From Hyphomicrobiales bacterium (lineage in GTDB: Bacteria; Pseudomonadota; Alphaproteobacteria; Rhizobiales; Rhizobiaceae): 64,000 bases of DNA. Of the stretch, positions 15,998 through 24,772 are shown piece by piece. Each line of letters begins with the position of its first letter. Position 1 is the first letter of the stretch. The stretch is taken from assembly GCA_900470285.1 (NCBI GenBank), contig UCAG01000005.1, forward strand, positions 124,001 through 188,000. Direction: 5' to 3'. The translations under genes were made by a program, and so were the position numbers. The notes below the pieces were generated by a model, which was not told the origin of the DNA, searched no databases, and saw only the letters and a program-made list of their open reading frames with translations.

Positions 15998-17965
15998 TTA
16001 GTCGTATTTAACTCTTTGAATCTCAGCGCCCTTGAATGGATCGTTAAGCACTTCGACTAATTCACTCAATATAATCAAGTCACAATGCTTTGAGCCGTTA
16101 TCCATATCATTGAGAATGTGTGTAACCCCATGATACTGCCTCATATCCGCGTTTTCCGGTATCAAAAGTGTATCAAGAGCATATCGTTCTTTATATAATT
16201 CACCTGTTTCCCATGCGATACACAAATCAATATCGTGTATATTCTTGTCATTGCTCTCAAAATCCTCCAGCAACCCGTCTAATGAATATTTATATTCTAA
16301 AACTCTAGGTTTAGTCACCTTTCCTTTTAGACCATCAACCGTATCCTTAGTAACGCCGAGAGGGTTTTTGGTTTCATCATAAATATAGAGATCAGGATCT
16401 AAATCAAAAGCTACCTTATATAGTCCATCATAGGTAAAGCGTTCATTCGTAGACATAACACGGATTCCACGTATGACACCGCCTGCTACAAGCTGATTAA
16501 ATAAAGCGATGACGTCCTGCTCCCTGGTAGGGGCTGATGTTATAGATACTCTTTTTGTAGGGATAAAGAAATGATCACTGGATAAAATTAAAGGCTTCTC
16601 AGCCTCATGAGTCTCCATTTCGTTCTTCCAGTCATCAATTTTTGTCTCTCTAACAAAATCAGGGGCAATGCCTGTATTGGGTTTTAAGTGATTGCGATAT
16701 TTAATTAAAATTTGATCTGCAATATTTTTACTTACATTTTTTGAAAAATCAGATAATTCGCGATGAAATCCTTTACGACCTAAATCTGGCGTATAATTAT
16801 CGAAGTGGAATAAAAAATGCAGCTGGTTTTGTCGGCCTATATTACGGTTCAGTGGAATTAATATAGTTTCCCCTTGAGGCATATTGTTCGCCGCCAATTG
16901 TATACCACTAGTTAAAACCTTGTATTCTTTTCTTAATCCAAGAGACTCATTAAACTGTTTCCATAATTTAGAAGTACATCCATATTCAAAACTTATACTT
17001 GGATTATGTTTTTGAATGACTTCCATATCCTCTTCATCTAGGTGACTCTTGAGCTGCGATAATAATTCTTCCGAACTCCACGTATCATATATAAAATCTA
17101 AATTTCTATAGGATGACTTCATACGTTTTGTATCACCATATTTATTATATGCATCTAGTGAGGCCTTTTGTATATCCTTCAAATTTGCCTTTTTACTACT
17201 AGATTCATGTAGCCATAGATATCCTATCTTATTTGAAGAAACTTCAGTGACTTTACCTTTATGGATCACTTTTATTATTACTTGATGCCCTATAGAGGGT
17301 ACAATAGCGCCAAGACCAGTCTTAACTGAAAGGATTTTAGTCCACACCTCGGCACTGTCAGCCTTAATCCAATTCAGCTGTTTTGGATGAGTATTATCAT
17401 CAAATTTTACTGTAATAGAAACACCGCGGTCATTTAAATCATGTTGCGGATCAGTTGATACGCTATTATCAGGTTCAACCTTCGGATTACTGCTTATGCT
17501 AGGCTCGTCTAACCATGTTCTAGCATTTACAATTCTGCCTGACGCCTCATACCCAGGCAATTTAGTTGAAATCCGCATATAGTTAAAACCATATGCAACA
17601 TAAGTCGCACCAACGCCCTTATGTCCTCTTGTCGCGCCAGTTTTAAACGAAAAATTTGGTGCTAAAAATTGTTGAAATTTATCCTTCTCAAGACCTATTC
17701 CATTATCGGTTACAGTTAAACTGTTCTCATCTTGATTTATGATAATATTTATCAGCGGATAATAGCTGTGATTTCCTGTAGATTTTTCAAACTCTGCTCT
17801 CAAGTCTACAGCATCTAAGGCGTTTTGAATAAGTTCGCAGAATGGATCATACCATCCAACATATGAACTTAAAATATTAGTAATCTCTCGCTTCAAAGCA
17901 CCCAAGGCCGCTTCATTCATTAAAGTGGTTTTTGCCTGCAATGGGTCAAACGGTTCAAAGCTCAT
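15998..17965 (-). CDS. GHKL-type (Hsp90-like) ATPase, candidate defence effector
   Basis: A 655-residue protein. The N-terminal GHKL ATPase has the N box with Glu44 and Asn48 (ELIQNALDAVD), the G1 box DNGIGL (about 87-92) and the G2 box RGHKGVGATYVAYG (about 113-126), as in MutL, MORC and Hsp90. A middle domain follows. The C-terminal third contains an Asp-rich strand (AFDLDPDLYIYDE) and an E-x-K strand (KPRVLEYKYSLDGLL, Glu557/Lys559), weakly suggesting a PD-(D/E)xK nuclease-like fold (inference). Start 17965 has GAGG 6 nt upstream; an in-frame ATG 12 nt earlier lacks it. It lies 85 bp downstream of the HEPN-like gene on the same strand, and both are far more AT-rich than the chromosome. The family is known in prokaryotic conflict systems. 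Confidence 0.8.
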   Translation of the reverse strand: MSFEPFDPLQAKTTLMNEAALGALKREITNILSSYVGWYDPFCELIQNALDAVDLRAEFEKSTGNHSYYPLINIIINQDENSLTVTDNGIGLEKDKFQQFLAPNFSFKTGATRGHKGVGATYVAYGFNYMRISTKLPGYEASGRIVNARTWLDEPSISSNPKVEPDNSVSTDPQHDLNDRGVSITVKFDDNTHPKQLNWIKADSAEVWTKILSVKTGLGAIVPSIGHQVIIKVIHKGKVTEVSSNKIGYLWLHESSSKKANLKDIQKASLDAYNKYGDTKRMKSSYRNLDFIYDTWSSEELLSQLKSHLDEEDMEVIQKHNPSISFEYGCTSKLWKQFNESLGLRKEYKVLTSGIQLAANNMPQGETILIPLNRNIGRQNQLHFLFHFDNYTPDLGRKGFHRELSDFSKNVSKNIADQILIKYRNHLKPNTGIAPDFVRETKIDDWKNEMETHEAEKPLILSSDHFFIPTKRVSITSAPTREQDVIALFNQLVAGGVIRGIRVMSTNERFTYDGLYKVAFDLDPDLYIYDETKNPLGVTKDTVDGLKGKVTKPRVLEYKYSLDGLLEDFESNDKNIHDIDLCIAWETGELYKERYALDTLLIPENADMRQYHGVTHILNDMDNGSKHCDLIILSELVEVLNDPFKGAEIQRVKYD

Positions 17966-18050
17966 CTTTATCCTCATAATGATAATATATTTTACCTTAT
18001 TAATATTATCATTATTTATAATAGTCTACCTTATTTCTATTTTTAAAAAT

Positions 18051-18782
18051 TTATAATAAAATTTTAATTTTATTAAACTCTAAAATATCTAAATTCACTT
18101 CGATATCTGTAGTAAATGCTTTTAAATATACTTCAGCATCAAAACCAATAAAGGAAACTCCACGTCCATTCAAATCTTTAAATACACGTAAAATTGCAGA
18201 TATTAATATAGGTACTACATTTATATACACCTGCTTTAAAGGATATCCTTCACTTTTAGACTGGATAATCATTTTCTCAAATTTTAAATCCCGATTAAAA
18301 GAATTTAAATGTTTTTGATTGTTTTTACAAAATTTTTCATCGTAATAAACCGAATTCACATCCAGAGTCAGTTTATGTAGAAAATCTTCCAGTTTATAAT
18401 ATTGGCGCATCACTATTATTGCTTTAGGCATTTGATGATTAAATAGCAAAAACTCAGCGCCTAGATGCTTTTCAAGACCACCCTTAAGCTGCATATATTC
18501 ATTCCAACTATGGAATAAATCATGGTTTTTATGGTGAATTGCATTTCTCATCAGTATAATTAAACTGGTGTCTCCATATTCAAAATAATCATAATTTTTT
18601 TTATCAACATCATAAAGACTGTGAAAAGCTTCTAGTACAGATTCAAATGACCTGTCTAAATTATGTATTGATTCTTCTTTATCAACTAAAAACATTCTTT
18701 TAAAATTTATATTTTCCTCCGCATACCTCCTCATGTTATTTGCTAGTTTACTTATTGCATTCTCAATTATATTTATACTCAT
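18051..18782 (-). CDS. HEPN-like protein, putative toxin/RNase partner of the GHKL ATPase
   Basis: 243 residues, all-helical in appearance, AT-rich and Lys/Asn-rich. The stretch LIILMRNAIHHKNHDLFHSW (about 74-93) contains R-N-A-I-H-H, which fits the R-x4-6-H active-site motif of HEPN RNases. The HEPN call is inference from this motif and the helical context; the protein is otherwise unrecognised. The start is uncertain: ATG at 18782 with weak GTGAG upstream, or GTG at 18791. It is the first gene of the pair with the GHKL ATPase, so both are probably on one transcript. Together they resemble a sensor/ATPase plus nuclease defence module. Confidence 0.6.
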   Translation of the reverse strand: MSINIIENAISKLANNMRRYAEENINFKRMFLVDKEESIHNLDRSFESVLEAFHSLYDVDKKNYDYFEYGDTSLIILMRNAIHHKNHDLFHSWNEYMQLKGGLEKHLGAEFLLFNHQMPKAIIVMRQYYKLEDFLHKLTLDVNSVYYDEKFCKNNQKHLNSFNRDLKFEKMIIQSKSEGYPLKQVYINVVPILISAILRVFKDLNGRGVSFIGFDAEVYLKAFTTDIEVNLDILEFNKIKILL

Positions 18783-18849
18783 TATACTCACGTCAATCTA
18801 ATTTTATTATCCAGCCAACTAATAGTAATATATAATAAAATAATATTAA

Positions 18850-20049
18850 TCAATAAACCAATCTTGCCCATATATCATATAATTCAGTCCTCCTTTGTAT
18901 ATGTTGAGCACGATTATAAGCAGCTTCGATTTTATCTTTAGGTGTGTGTGCTAGCATTGCATCAATAACATGCCGATCAGCAGGAAAATGCTCATTCATA
19001 ATCGTCGAAAAAGTTGAACGCCAACCATGCGGCACATGCCGTTGATAATAGCCTGCACGATTAAGCAGATAGCCTAAAGCATTTTCACTCATTGGCTTAT
19101 GTGCATGCCGTACATTAGGAAATACCAACGGACCCTTTCCAGTCAGAACGGCCAACTCTTTGATTGTTTCGACAGCTTGTCTGGATAGTGGCACGTAATG
19201 ATCGTTACGAGTATCATCTTTACGCGATAGGCTCATTTTCATACGAAATGCCGGTATTCGCCAGACCGGATTTTCCGGATCTAAATTTGCAAACTCACTC
19301 CATGGCGTCGTGATCAATGTTCCTGGTCTAACAACAGTTAGCATTAGTAGGCGCATTGCAAGCTTGGTCACTGGATGAGCTGGCGTATTTTCAACCGCGG
19401 CCATCACCTCCCGGGCTTCCTCAATCGTCAACACGGCCGGCCATCACCCTTTTTTGATAGGTGCCAATGCCTTCTGCACAATCGCTGCCGGATCATTATC
19501 GACGCAACCGCAGGCTATTGCATAGACAAACACCGCCGACATGCGTTGACGAACGCGGTGCGCGGTTTCTATTGCCGGCCGTCGCTCAATTTTACGCAAC
19601 ACATCCAACACATCAGGTGGAGTGATATCTTTTAGTGTTTCAGTACCAAGATAGGGAAATACGTCTCGCTCGAGGCTACCGATAACATCAGCTGCATGGC
19701 GTTCTGTCCACATAGATTTCTGCAGCTCATACCATTCGAGAGCGATAACTTCGAAGGTATTGTTTGTTGCTGCAATTTTGCGGCGCAGGGATTTTTTACG
19801 TTCCAGTGACGGGCTAAGGCCGGATTTTAATTGCTTACGCGCTTCTTCACGCATTTCTCGAGCTTCAAGCAGACTGACATCCGGATAAGTGCCCAATGAC
19901 AATATCGCCGCCTTGCCACCATAGCGATAACGATAGCGCCAGAGCTTACCACCAGCAGGCGTGATGAAGACAGACAGACCGTTGGCATCGGTCAGGTGGT
20001 ATGATTTCTCTGCGGGCTTGGCTTTACGAATTGCAACGTCAGTTAGCAT
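18850..20049 (-). pseudogene. P4-type tyrosine integrase interrupted by an in-frame TGA
   Basis: One continuous reading frame of 400 codons with a single internal TGA at 19444-19446. The N-terminal half (MLTDVAIRKAKPAEKSYHLTD...) is the P4-integrase N domain and core-binding domain. The C-terminal half carries the catalytic set: Arg in LTVVRPGTL, HGWRS (HxxR), LAHTPKD and the Tyr in AAYNRAQ. Around the stop the protein reads PIKKG-stop-WPAVLTIEE, where relatives typically have Arg, so CGA to TGA is the likely change. As it stands the recombinase would be truncated before its active site. A TTG at 19434 could restart only the catalytic half. Confidence 0.9.
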
Positions 20050-20063
20050 TCACATACCCCTTG

Positions 20064-20095
20064 GCGTATACACAAATCTGAAAAGCGGTATACGC
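20064..20095. promoter_or_regulatory. Inverted repeat upstream of the island 1 integrase
   Basis: GCGTATAC (20064-20071) and GTATACGC (20088-20095) form an 8-bp inverted repeat with a 16-nt spacer, 15-46 bp before the integrase start. A related TATACAC lies at about 20099-20106. Candidate arm-type integrase sites or an operator for the integrase promoter. Confidence 0.4.
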
Positions 20096-20217
20096 AAAAT
20101 ATACACATCATGAGCGGCTTTGGCTGAATTGGCATAGACAATCACAGACAGAGAATCGCCCGAAAAGCGTTTAAAAACAAGGGAAAAATACAATTGGAAA
20201 ATGACTGAAACAGTCAA

Positions 20218-20235
20218 ATGGCGGAGGGGGTGGGA
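20218..20235. repeat. attL-like 18-bp repeat (copy of tRNA-Ser 3' end)
   Basis: ATGGCGGAGGGGGTGGGA here matches 31639-31656 base for base. The right copy is the 3' end of tRNA-Ser with its encoded CCA. The bases on either side differ. It marks the left junction of island 2 and, probably, the original attachment point of island 1. Confidence 0.9.
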
Positions 20236-20348
20236 CTGCCCTTCCCGTTAATTCTCAGTCATTTAGTTATCCCAACCAGCAATAATTGGCTCATTGAAAA
20301 CATTGAGAAATCTAAGCGCTTGCCTAACCATAATTTGGCAGGTGCGTG

Positions 20349-20735
20349 ATGCTTTCAGCCCGTTATCACCTCCTAAGAGACCGCACTATTTCAGCCGTTG
20401 ATAGGTCATTTGCTGAGCCTGTTCGCTTGCTGTTTATTGATGCGAAAACTGGCAAAGTCGATGAGAACCGTCCAGCCGTTGTAATTGAAGCTGTTCTACG
20501 TGTGGGTGGCGGCAAAACCACATCTGTTGCTCGTGCCGCTAGCTCTTCTTGGCGCACCCGTATTCATGCGCAAAAAGCTGAATTACATATCGACCGAACC
20601 AAATATCCTGATCTTGTTGTTCGTTCACGCGACATTGTGCGGGCGTTAGCGCGTACAGGAGAGCCGCGCTTCGAAGTTGCGGCGGTTGATGATCGTGGCA
20701 GTTCACGCCTAGTCTTACAGCTTGGTGAGGCTTGA
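20349..20735 (+). CDS. Hypothetical element protein, first gene of island 2
   Basis: 128 residues from the ATG at 20349; an adjacent GTG at 20346 is in frame. AGGTG lies just upstream. The protein is rich in Arg and beta-prone (AVVIEAVLRVGGGKTTSVARAASSSWRTRIHAQKAELHIDR). I do not recognise a family, and GGGKTT does not sit in a full P-loop context. The next gene starts 3 bp after its stop. Confidence 0.55.
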   Translation: MLSARYHLLRDRTISAVDRSFAEPVRLLFIDAKTGKVDENRPAVVIEAVLRVGGGKTTSVARAASSSWRTRIHAQKAELHIDRTKYPDLVVRSRDIVRALARTGEPRFEVAAVDDRGSSRLVLQLGEA

Positions 20736-20738
20736 GCC

Positions 20739-20936
20739 ATGACAGAACAGATTCGTCCTGAGGTTCTTACTGCGGCGCTGTGGCTTTCCCTGCACCGTGA
20801 CGAATGCCCTAACCCGATTATCCCATTTGTTCGCAAGCGCTTCTCGCTCACTGCGTTGGAGGCGATTACTGCGCTTAAACAGGGACGTATTCTTGCCAGA
20901 TCGGTCAACACGGGGGATCAGTGCAATGAGCGATGA
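20739..20936 (+). CDS. Small hypothetical element protein
   Basis: 65 residues, starting 3 bp after the previous stop and overlapping the following gene by 11 bp, as in a compact phage operon. LTAALWLSLHRDECPNPIIPFVRKRFSLTALEAITALKQGRIL suggests a small helical, possibly helix-turn-helix-like fold (SLTALEAITALK). Function unknown. Confidence 0.5.
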   Translation: MTEQIRPEVLTAALWLSLHRDECPNPIIPFVRKRFSLTALEAITALKQGRILARSVNTGDQCNER

Positions 20937-21894
20937 TTTCACCCTGAGCCGTATGATGTGGCTAGATCAGATTTATGATGATCTTGAGCTTACACCGGCG
21001 GCACGCGATGCAGCCTTTCGTATCAGCCGTTATTTCAACCGTAAGCGCTTCTCTGGCAGCGGCAACCTCAATGCATGGCCGTCCTATGAAACGCTTGCCA
21101 CTGAGGCCGGTTGCACGTCCAAGACGATCCAGCGAGCCGTTACGCTCCTTAAAAGCCGCGGTCATGTGGTCACGAGCGGCAAAGGCGGACGATCGAAAAC
21201 GCTGACTTATTTTGCCGTGATCAGAACCGTCACTCATACAGTAAATAATGAGGCGGAAATGCCTTCTGTGGCTGAAAATAAAGGTGGACAGGATTGTCCA
21301 CGTTTAGCGGAAAAGGTGGACATTACTGACCCGAAAGGTGGACATTTGAATGCCGTAAAGGTGGACACGAATGTCCTACAAACCTCTTTGAATAAATCTT
21401 TGAGTAAATCCTTGAGCGCGGAACGTGCGCATGACCCAGCCGACGAACCCTTCAAGGCTGCATGGTCGGTTGCTGTTTTCGAAAAGCTTTCGAAAGGTTC
21501 GGGACAACTACCAAGGCCGACTACCCAGCTATTGCGGCAATTGATCGAAGTCGAAAAGCGACCAGCTCATGTGTTGGAACATCAGGCGAAGCACGGCTGG
21601 CCTGAGCTCAACAGCATGTTCGAGCGGCTAAGGGCGCTTGAACCTGAAACCCTTGCGCCTGCGATCCGCAATATGGCTTTCGAGATGGAAGCTGTCACAT
21701 CGGGCAGCGCTCAATGGGCTGATTGGCAGAGCGAGTTTAGGGCTAGAGGGTGGCCGTTTCCTCAGGAGGCAAAGGCTATGGCGTTCCCACGCGGCGGGGT
21801 GAAGGCACTGGCGGCGTTCATGGCAGCGTTGAAAGCAAGGCAGACTGGCGGCGGGAACATCGTTCCTCTGTCGGCAAGAGCTGTCGGGTCTTGA
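20926..21894 (+). CDS. Helix-turn-helix protein, possible replication initiator or regulator
   Basis: 322 residues from ATG 20926 (MSDDFTLSRMM). The N-terminal part has a winged helix of the HTH_36 replication-protein type (WPSYETLATEAGCTSKTIQRAVTLLKSRGHV, about 46-76). A linker repeats short Gly-Gly-basic motifs (KGGQDCP, KGGHLNA), and a helical C-terminal domain follows. Phage and plasmid genomes carry such proteins as replication initiators or regulators. The start is favoured because GGGGG lies upstream and residues before it look non-coding. The following 99 bp to the terminase gene hold no other gene. Confidence 0.7.
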   Translation: MSDDFTLSRMMWLDQIYDDLELTPAARDAAFRISRYFNRKRFSGSGNLNAWPSYETLATEAGCTSKTIQRAVTLLKSRGHVVTSGKGGRSKTLTYFAVIRTVTHTVNNEAEMPSVAENKGGQDCPRLAEKVDITDPKGGHLNAVKVDTNVLQTSLNKSLSKSLSAERAHDPADEPFKAAWSVAVFEKLSKGSGQLPRPTTQLLRQLIEVEKRPAHVLEHQAKHGWPELNSMFERLRALEPETLAPAIRNMAFEMEAVTSGSAQWADWQSEFRARGWPFPQEAKAMAFPRGGVKALAAFMAALKARQTGGGNIVPLSARAVGS

Positions 21895-21993
21895 GGGCGC
21901 GGGTCCTTCCGGCCTCTTGGCTTTTGCGGGTAGGCGCGACTGCGGGATTTCGGTCTGTGCAACTAAATTTTATAGCTAAAAACAATAGGTTAA

Positions 21994-22539
21994 ATGGTTA
22001 TGATCATGCATATGGCTCATGAAGTTGCTACCGATCCGGCACTGAAACAGGAGCCGCGCACCATTTCCAAAAGCGGTTTTGCAAAGCTGATCAATGTTTC
22101 TGCAGGACGTGTTTCGCAGATGATCACAGCGGGCATGCCGGTTGATCGTGACGGGAAACTTGATGTGGCACGGTGCAAACTCTGGATCGCGGAGAATATC
22201 AACCCGACACGGGCAGCGGCGCAGGTGCAAGGGGCAACCCTGTTCGGTGAAGAAAAGCAGACCATTTCCCTCACAGCGGAACGGGCGCGATTGGCAAAGG
22301 CACAGGCCGATGCCGTGGAATTGAAAAACGCGACCTCGCGGCGCGAACTGGTTCCGGCTGCTGACGTTGAACGACTGTGGTCAGGGGAATGGATGCAGTT
22401 GCGTTCGAGCGTTCTTGCTGTGCCGTCACGACTGCGCCAGCGTCTCCCGCACCTGACTGCCGCCGATATTGAGGCCATAGACGGCGAACTGCGCCGGATG
22501 CTTACGGAGTTTGGAAATGATCAGGGAAGTGCTTCTTGA
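21994..22539 (+). CDS. Phage terminase small subunit (Nu1-like)
   Basis: 181 residues. The N-terminal winged helix SKSGFAKLINVSAGRVSQMITAGMPVDRDGKLDVARCKLWI (about 25-65) is the Nu1/terS DNA-binding domain. The middle region (ERARLAKAQADAVELKNATSRRELVPAADVERLW) is the family's coiled coil and motor-binding linker. It recognises pac or cos DNA and recruits the large subunit. Several clustered ATG codons (21994, 22000, 22006, 22012) make the exact start uncertain. It overlaps terL by 23 bp. Confidence 0.88.
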   Translation: MVMIMHMAHEVATDPALKQEPRTISKSGFAKLINVSAGRVSQMITAGMPVDRDGKLDVARCKLWIAENINPTRAAAQVQGATLFGEEKQTISLTAERARLAKAQADAVELKNATSRRELVPAADVERLWSGEWMQLRSSVLAVPSRLRQRLPHLTAADIEAIDGELRRMLTEFGNDQGSAS

Positions 22540-24298
22540 AGTCCGTAGCCGCGCACGCCGTGCGATTATCCCGCCTGCAAAGCTAAAACTGTCTGAATGG
22601 ATAGAGCAGGAAGTGAAACTGCCTGCTGATGTATCGTCTTTGCCTGGGGCGATCCGGCTCTATCCGTTTCAGCGCGGCATGGCCGATGCTATGAGCGATG
22701 CCAAGATCGAGCGCGTTACAGTCGTAAAATCAGCGCGTATTGGCTATACCACATTGCTGGTTAGCCTGCTTGGCTCTCATGTGGTGAATGAACCGGCACC
22801 GGTATTGTTCGTTCTCCCGACTGAGGATGATTGCCGCAATTTCGTTGTGTCGAATGTCGAACCAACCTTTGAGGCTTCCCCATGCCTTGCCGGTGCGCTT
22901 GTGTCCGATCAGGGCAGAGAAAAGCGGAATACGCTGCTATCACGCCGCTTTGCCGGTGGCAGCTTGAAAGTCATTGCAGCCAAGGCACCCCGTAATCTTC
23001 GCGCTCACAATGCCCGTGTCCTGATCATGGATGAAACAGACGGCATGGAAATGACAAAAGAAGGCAGCCCGATTCCGATTGCTGAACGGCGCACCATGTC
23101 CTTTCCTGACCGCAAAATCGTTATCGGATCCACACCAATTTATGAGGATAGCAGCCATGTGCTTAGTGCTTATGAACGGTCGGACAAGCGCATTTACGAA
23201 GTGCCCTGCCCTGAATGTGGTGATTTTCACGAGATCGAGTGGAAAGATATTCATTGGCCGGAAGGCGAACCGGCAAAGGCGCATTGGGCTTGCCCTAGTT
23301 GCGGCTCTGTTGTTGAGGAACAGAATAAAGGGGCGATGGTAACTGCTGGCCGCTGGCGTATCACCGCGCCGGAAGTAAAAGGCCATGCAGGTTTTCGTAT
23401 CAATTCTCTTGTATCACCACTGGAAAAGGCTGCATGGGGCGTTCTGGCAAAAGAGTTTATTGAGGCAAAAGACGATCCGGCATTGTTGCAAGCCTTCGTC
23501 AATCTTGTGCTGGGGCAAGGCTGGCGTGAAAGCGGCGAAGAAATGGACGATAGCGAGCTTGCAAGCCGTGCCGAGCAAATCTCGCTGGATATGCTACCGG
23601 AAAGTGTTCTTGCGCTCACAGCAGGCGTGGACACACAGCGCGACCGGCTTGAGGTGACAATCATCGGCTGGTCACGCGCTGGCGAAGCCTACATTCTTGA
23701 TCACAAGGTGATCTGGGGCTTGCCTGATGATGATGCCACATGGACGGAATTGGATGCCGTCTTGAAAATGCGCTTCGATCACCCGCTTGGCGGCAAGTTG
23801 GGGCTGGATGCCGTGGCAATCGACAGTTCGGACGGTGAGACAATGGAAGATGTCTATGCGTTCTGTTTCCCTCGATCTTCGCGCAAGGTACTCGCAATCA
23901 AAGGTGTGACCGGAAATCGCCCGTGGATTGAAAAATCGAAATCCAAGGTCAAAGGCGGCGCTCTCTGGATTGTTGGTGTAGATGGTCTGAAGTCACACCT
24001 GACAGCCCGATTGTCCCGTGGGCGCACAATCCGCTTTTCTGACCGGCTGCCACCCGTCTGGTATGAGCAGCTTGCCAGTGAACGCATTGTGGTGCGCTAC
24101 ACACGCGGCCAGCCACAGCGCCGGTTTGAGCGCATACCGGGGAGACGTGCAGAGGCGCTGGATTGTGTTGTCTATGCTTTTGCAGCGCGGCAGATTCTCA
24201 ATATCAACTGGGATCAGCGAGCCGATGATTTGCGGCTAGGAGTGGAAACGGCAGTGCCTAAAGTGCAGGCAGTTGTAAAATCGAAATGGCTGCGATGA
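22517..24298 (+). CDS. Phage terminase large subunit (lambda gpA-like)
   Basis: 593 residues. The ATPase part has a lambda-type Walker A variant (VVKSARIGYTTLLVS) and Walker B with catalytic Glu (VLIMDETDGM). A Cys4 zinc knuckle follows (VPCPECGDFHE ... WACPSCGSVVEE). The nuclease part has the acidic residues AGVDTQRDRLEV, AVAIDSSDGETM and EALDCVVYAF. Length and order match GpA-family packaging motors, which cut concatemers and pump DNA into the head. ATG 22517 is chosen over TTG 22511 because GGAG is 7 nt upstream. A hairpin follows at about 24369-24402. Confidence 0.95.
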   Translation: MIREVLLEVRSRARRAIIPPAKLKLSEWIEQEVKLPADVSSLPGAIRLYPFQRGMADAMSDAKIERVTVVKSARIGYTTLLVSLLGSHVVNEPAPVLFVLPTEDDCRNFVVSNVEPTFEASPCLAGALVSDQGREKRNTLLSRRFAGGSLKVIAAKAPRNLRAHNARVLIMDETDGMEMTKEGSPIPIAERRTMSFPDRKIVIGSTPIYEDSSHVLSAYERSDKRIYEVPCPECGDFHEIEWKDIHWPEGEPAKAHWACPSCGSVVEEQNKGAMVTAGRWRITAPEVKGHAGFRINSLVSPLEKAAWGVLAKEFIEAKDDPALLQAFVNLVLGQGWRESGEEMDDSELASRAEQISLDMLPESVLALTAGVDTQRDRLEVTIIGWSRAGEAYILDHKVIWGLPDDDATWTELDAVLKMRFDHPLGGKLGLDAVAIDSSDGETMEDVYAFCFPRSSRKVLAIKGVTGNRPWIEKSKSKVKGGALWIVGVDGLKSHLTARLSRGRTIRFSDRLPPVWYEQLASERIVVRYTRGQPQRRFERIPGRRAEALDCVVYAFAARQILNINWDQRADDLRLGVETAVPKVQAVVKSKWLR

Positions 24299-24368
24299 AA
24301 AATAGGGTCGATAAATTTGCGTGTTAGAGTCCTTAGTGACTTTGTGCGCTTGGTATGGGCGTTATCAA

Positions 24369-24402
24369 TAGCGCAGCGCCATCATCGTAAGGCGCTGCTA
24401 TC
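24369..24402. terminator. Hairpin between terL and the minus-strand cargo genes
   Basis: GCAGCGCC (24373-24380) pairs with GGCGCTGC (24391-24398), extended by ATAG/CTAT. It separates convergent terL and the cargo gene ending at 24425. The T-run is poor, so termination is only likely. Confidence 0.5.
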
Positions 24403-24424
24403 ATCTTTGGAAAAATTTGACGAT

Positions 24425-24772
24425 TTAGAATGGTATCATGTCATCAAGCTCTTTATAAATCTCTTCAATTACTACATCTAAATTGAGAGCTTTGCGTTTT
24501 GCTATCTTAAAAAGTTCTTCAATTTTACCATATTTTGAAGAAAATGTATCATACGCAATAGAGTCTATAACAGTAGTTGCATCAATAGGCCTCAACCCAA
24601 TTGATATGCCCTCGACTCCATTTTCATCTTCCCATTCCCATGTACTTACATTGTATTTTGAATGAACACTTGCTTCAAAATGATTTTTATATCCATCCCT
24701 CTCACGCCAATTTACGAGGCCTTCTTTCGTTCTTTCAATCAGAACTGGTATAAGATCTTCGAGGGTTTTCAT
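24425..24772 (-). CDS. Cargo protein of unknown function (115 aa)
   Basis: 115 residues, AT-rich. The first half has a short basic/aromatic beta region (RTKEGLVNWRERDGYKNHFEASV), the second half two acidic helices (KIEELFKIAKRKALNLDVVIEEIYKELDD). I know no family function. Its start overlaps the stop of the upstream membrane-protein gene (ATGA), so the two are coupled. It sits on the opposite strand from the packaging genes. Confidence 0.6.
   Translation of the reverse strand: MKTLEDLIPVLIERTKEGLVNWRERDGYKNHFEASVHSKYNVSTWEWEDENGVEGISIGLRPIDATTVIDSIAYDTFSSKYGKIEELFKIAKRKALNLDVVIEEIYKELDDMIPF

Larger units (their letters stand above)
15705..20217. mobile_element. Island 1: degenerate integrative element at tRNA-Ser
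   Basis: Between the cupredoxin terminator and the left repeat of island 2 lie an AlpA-like gene, two very AT-rich minus-strand genes and a P4-type integrase with an in-frame stop. The integrase begins 168 bp from an 18-bp copy of the tRNA-Ser 3' end, the usual spacing for such elements, so island 1 probably inserted first at tRNA-Ser and island 2 later inserted between it and the tRNA. No matching repeat was found at the left end near 15.7 kb, so the left border is approximate. Confidence 0.65.

Noticed and set aside
19444-19446. TGA read as selenocysteine in the integrase
   Set aside because: Relatives carry Arg here, tyrosine recombinases have no selenocysteine, and I see no SECIS-like hairpin after it.
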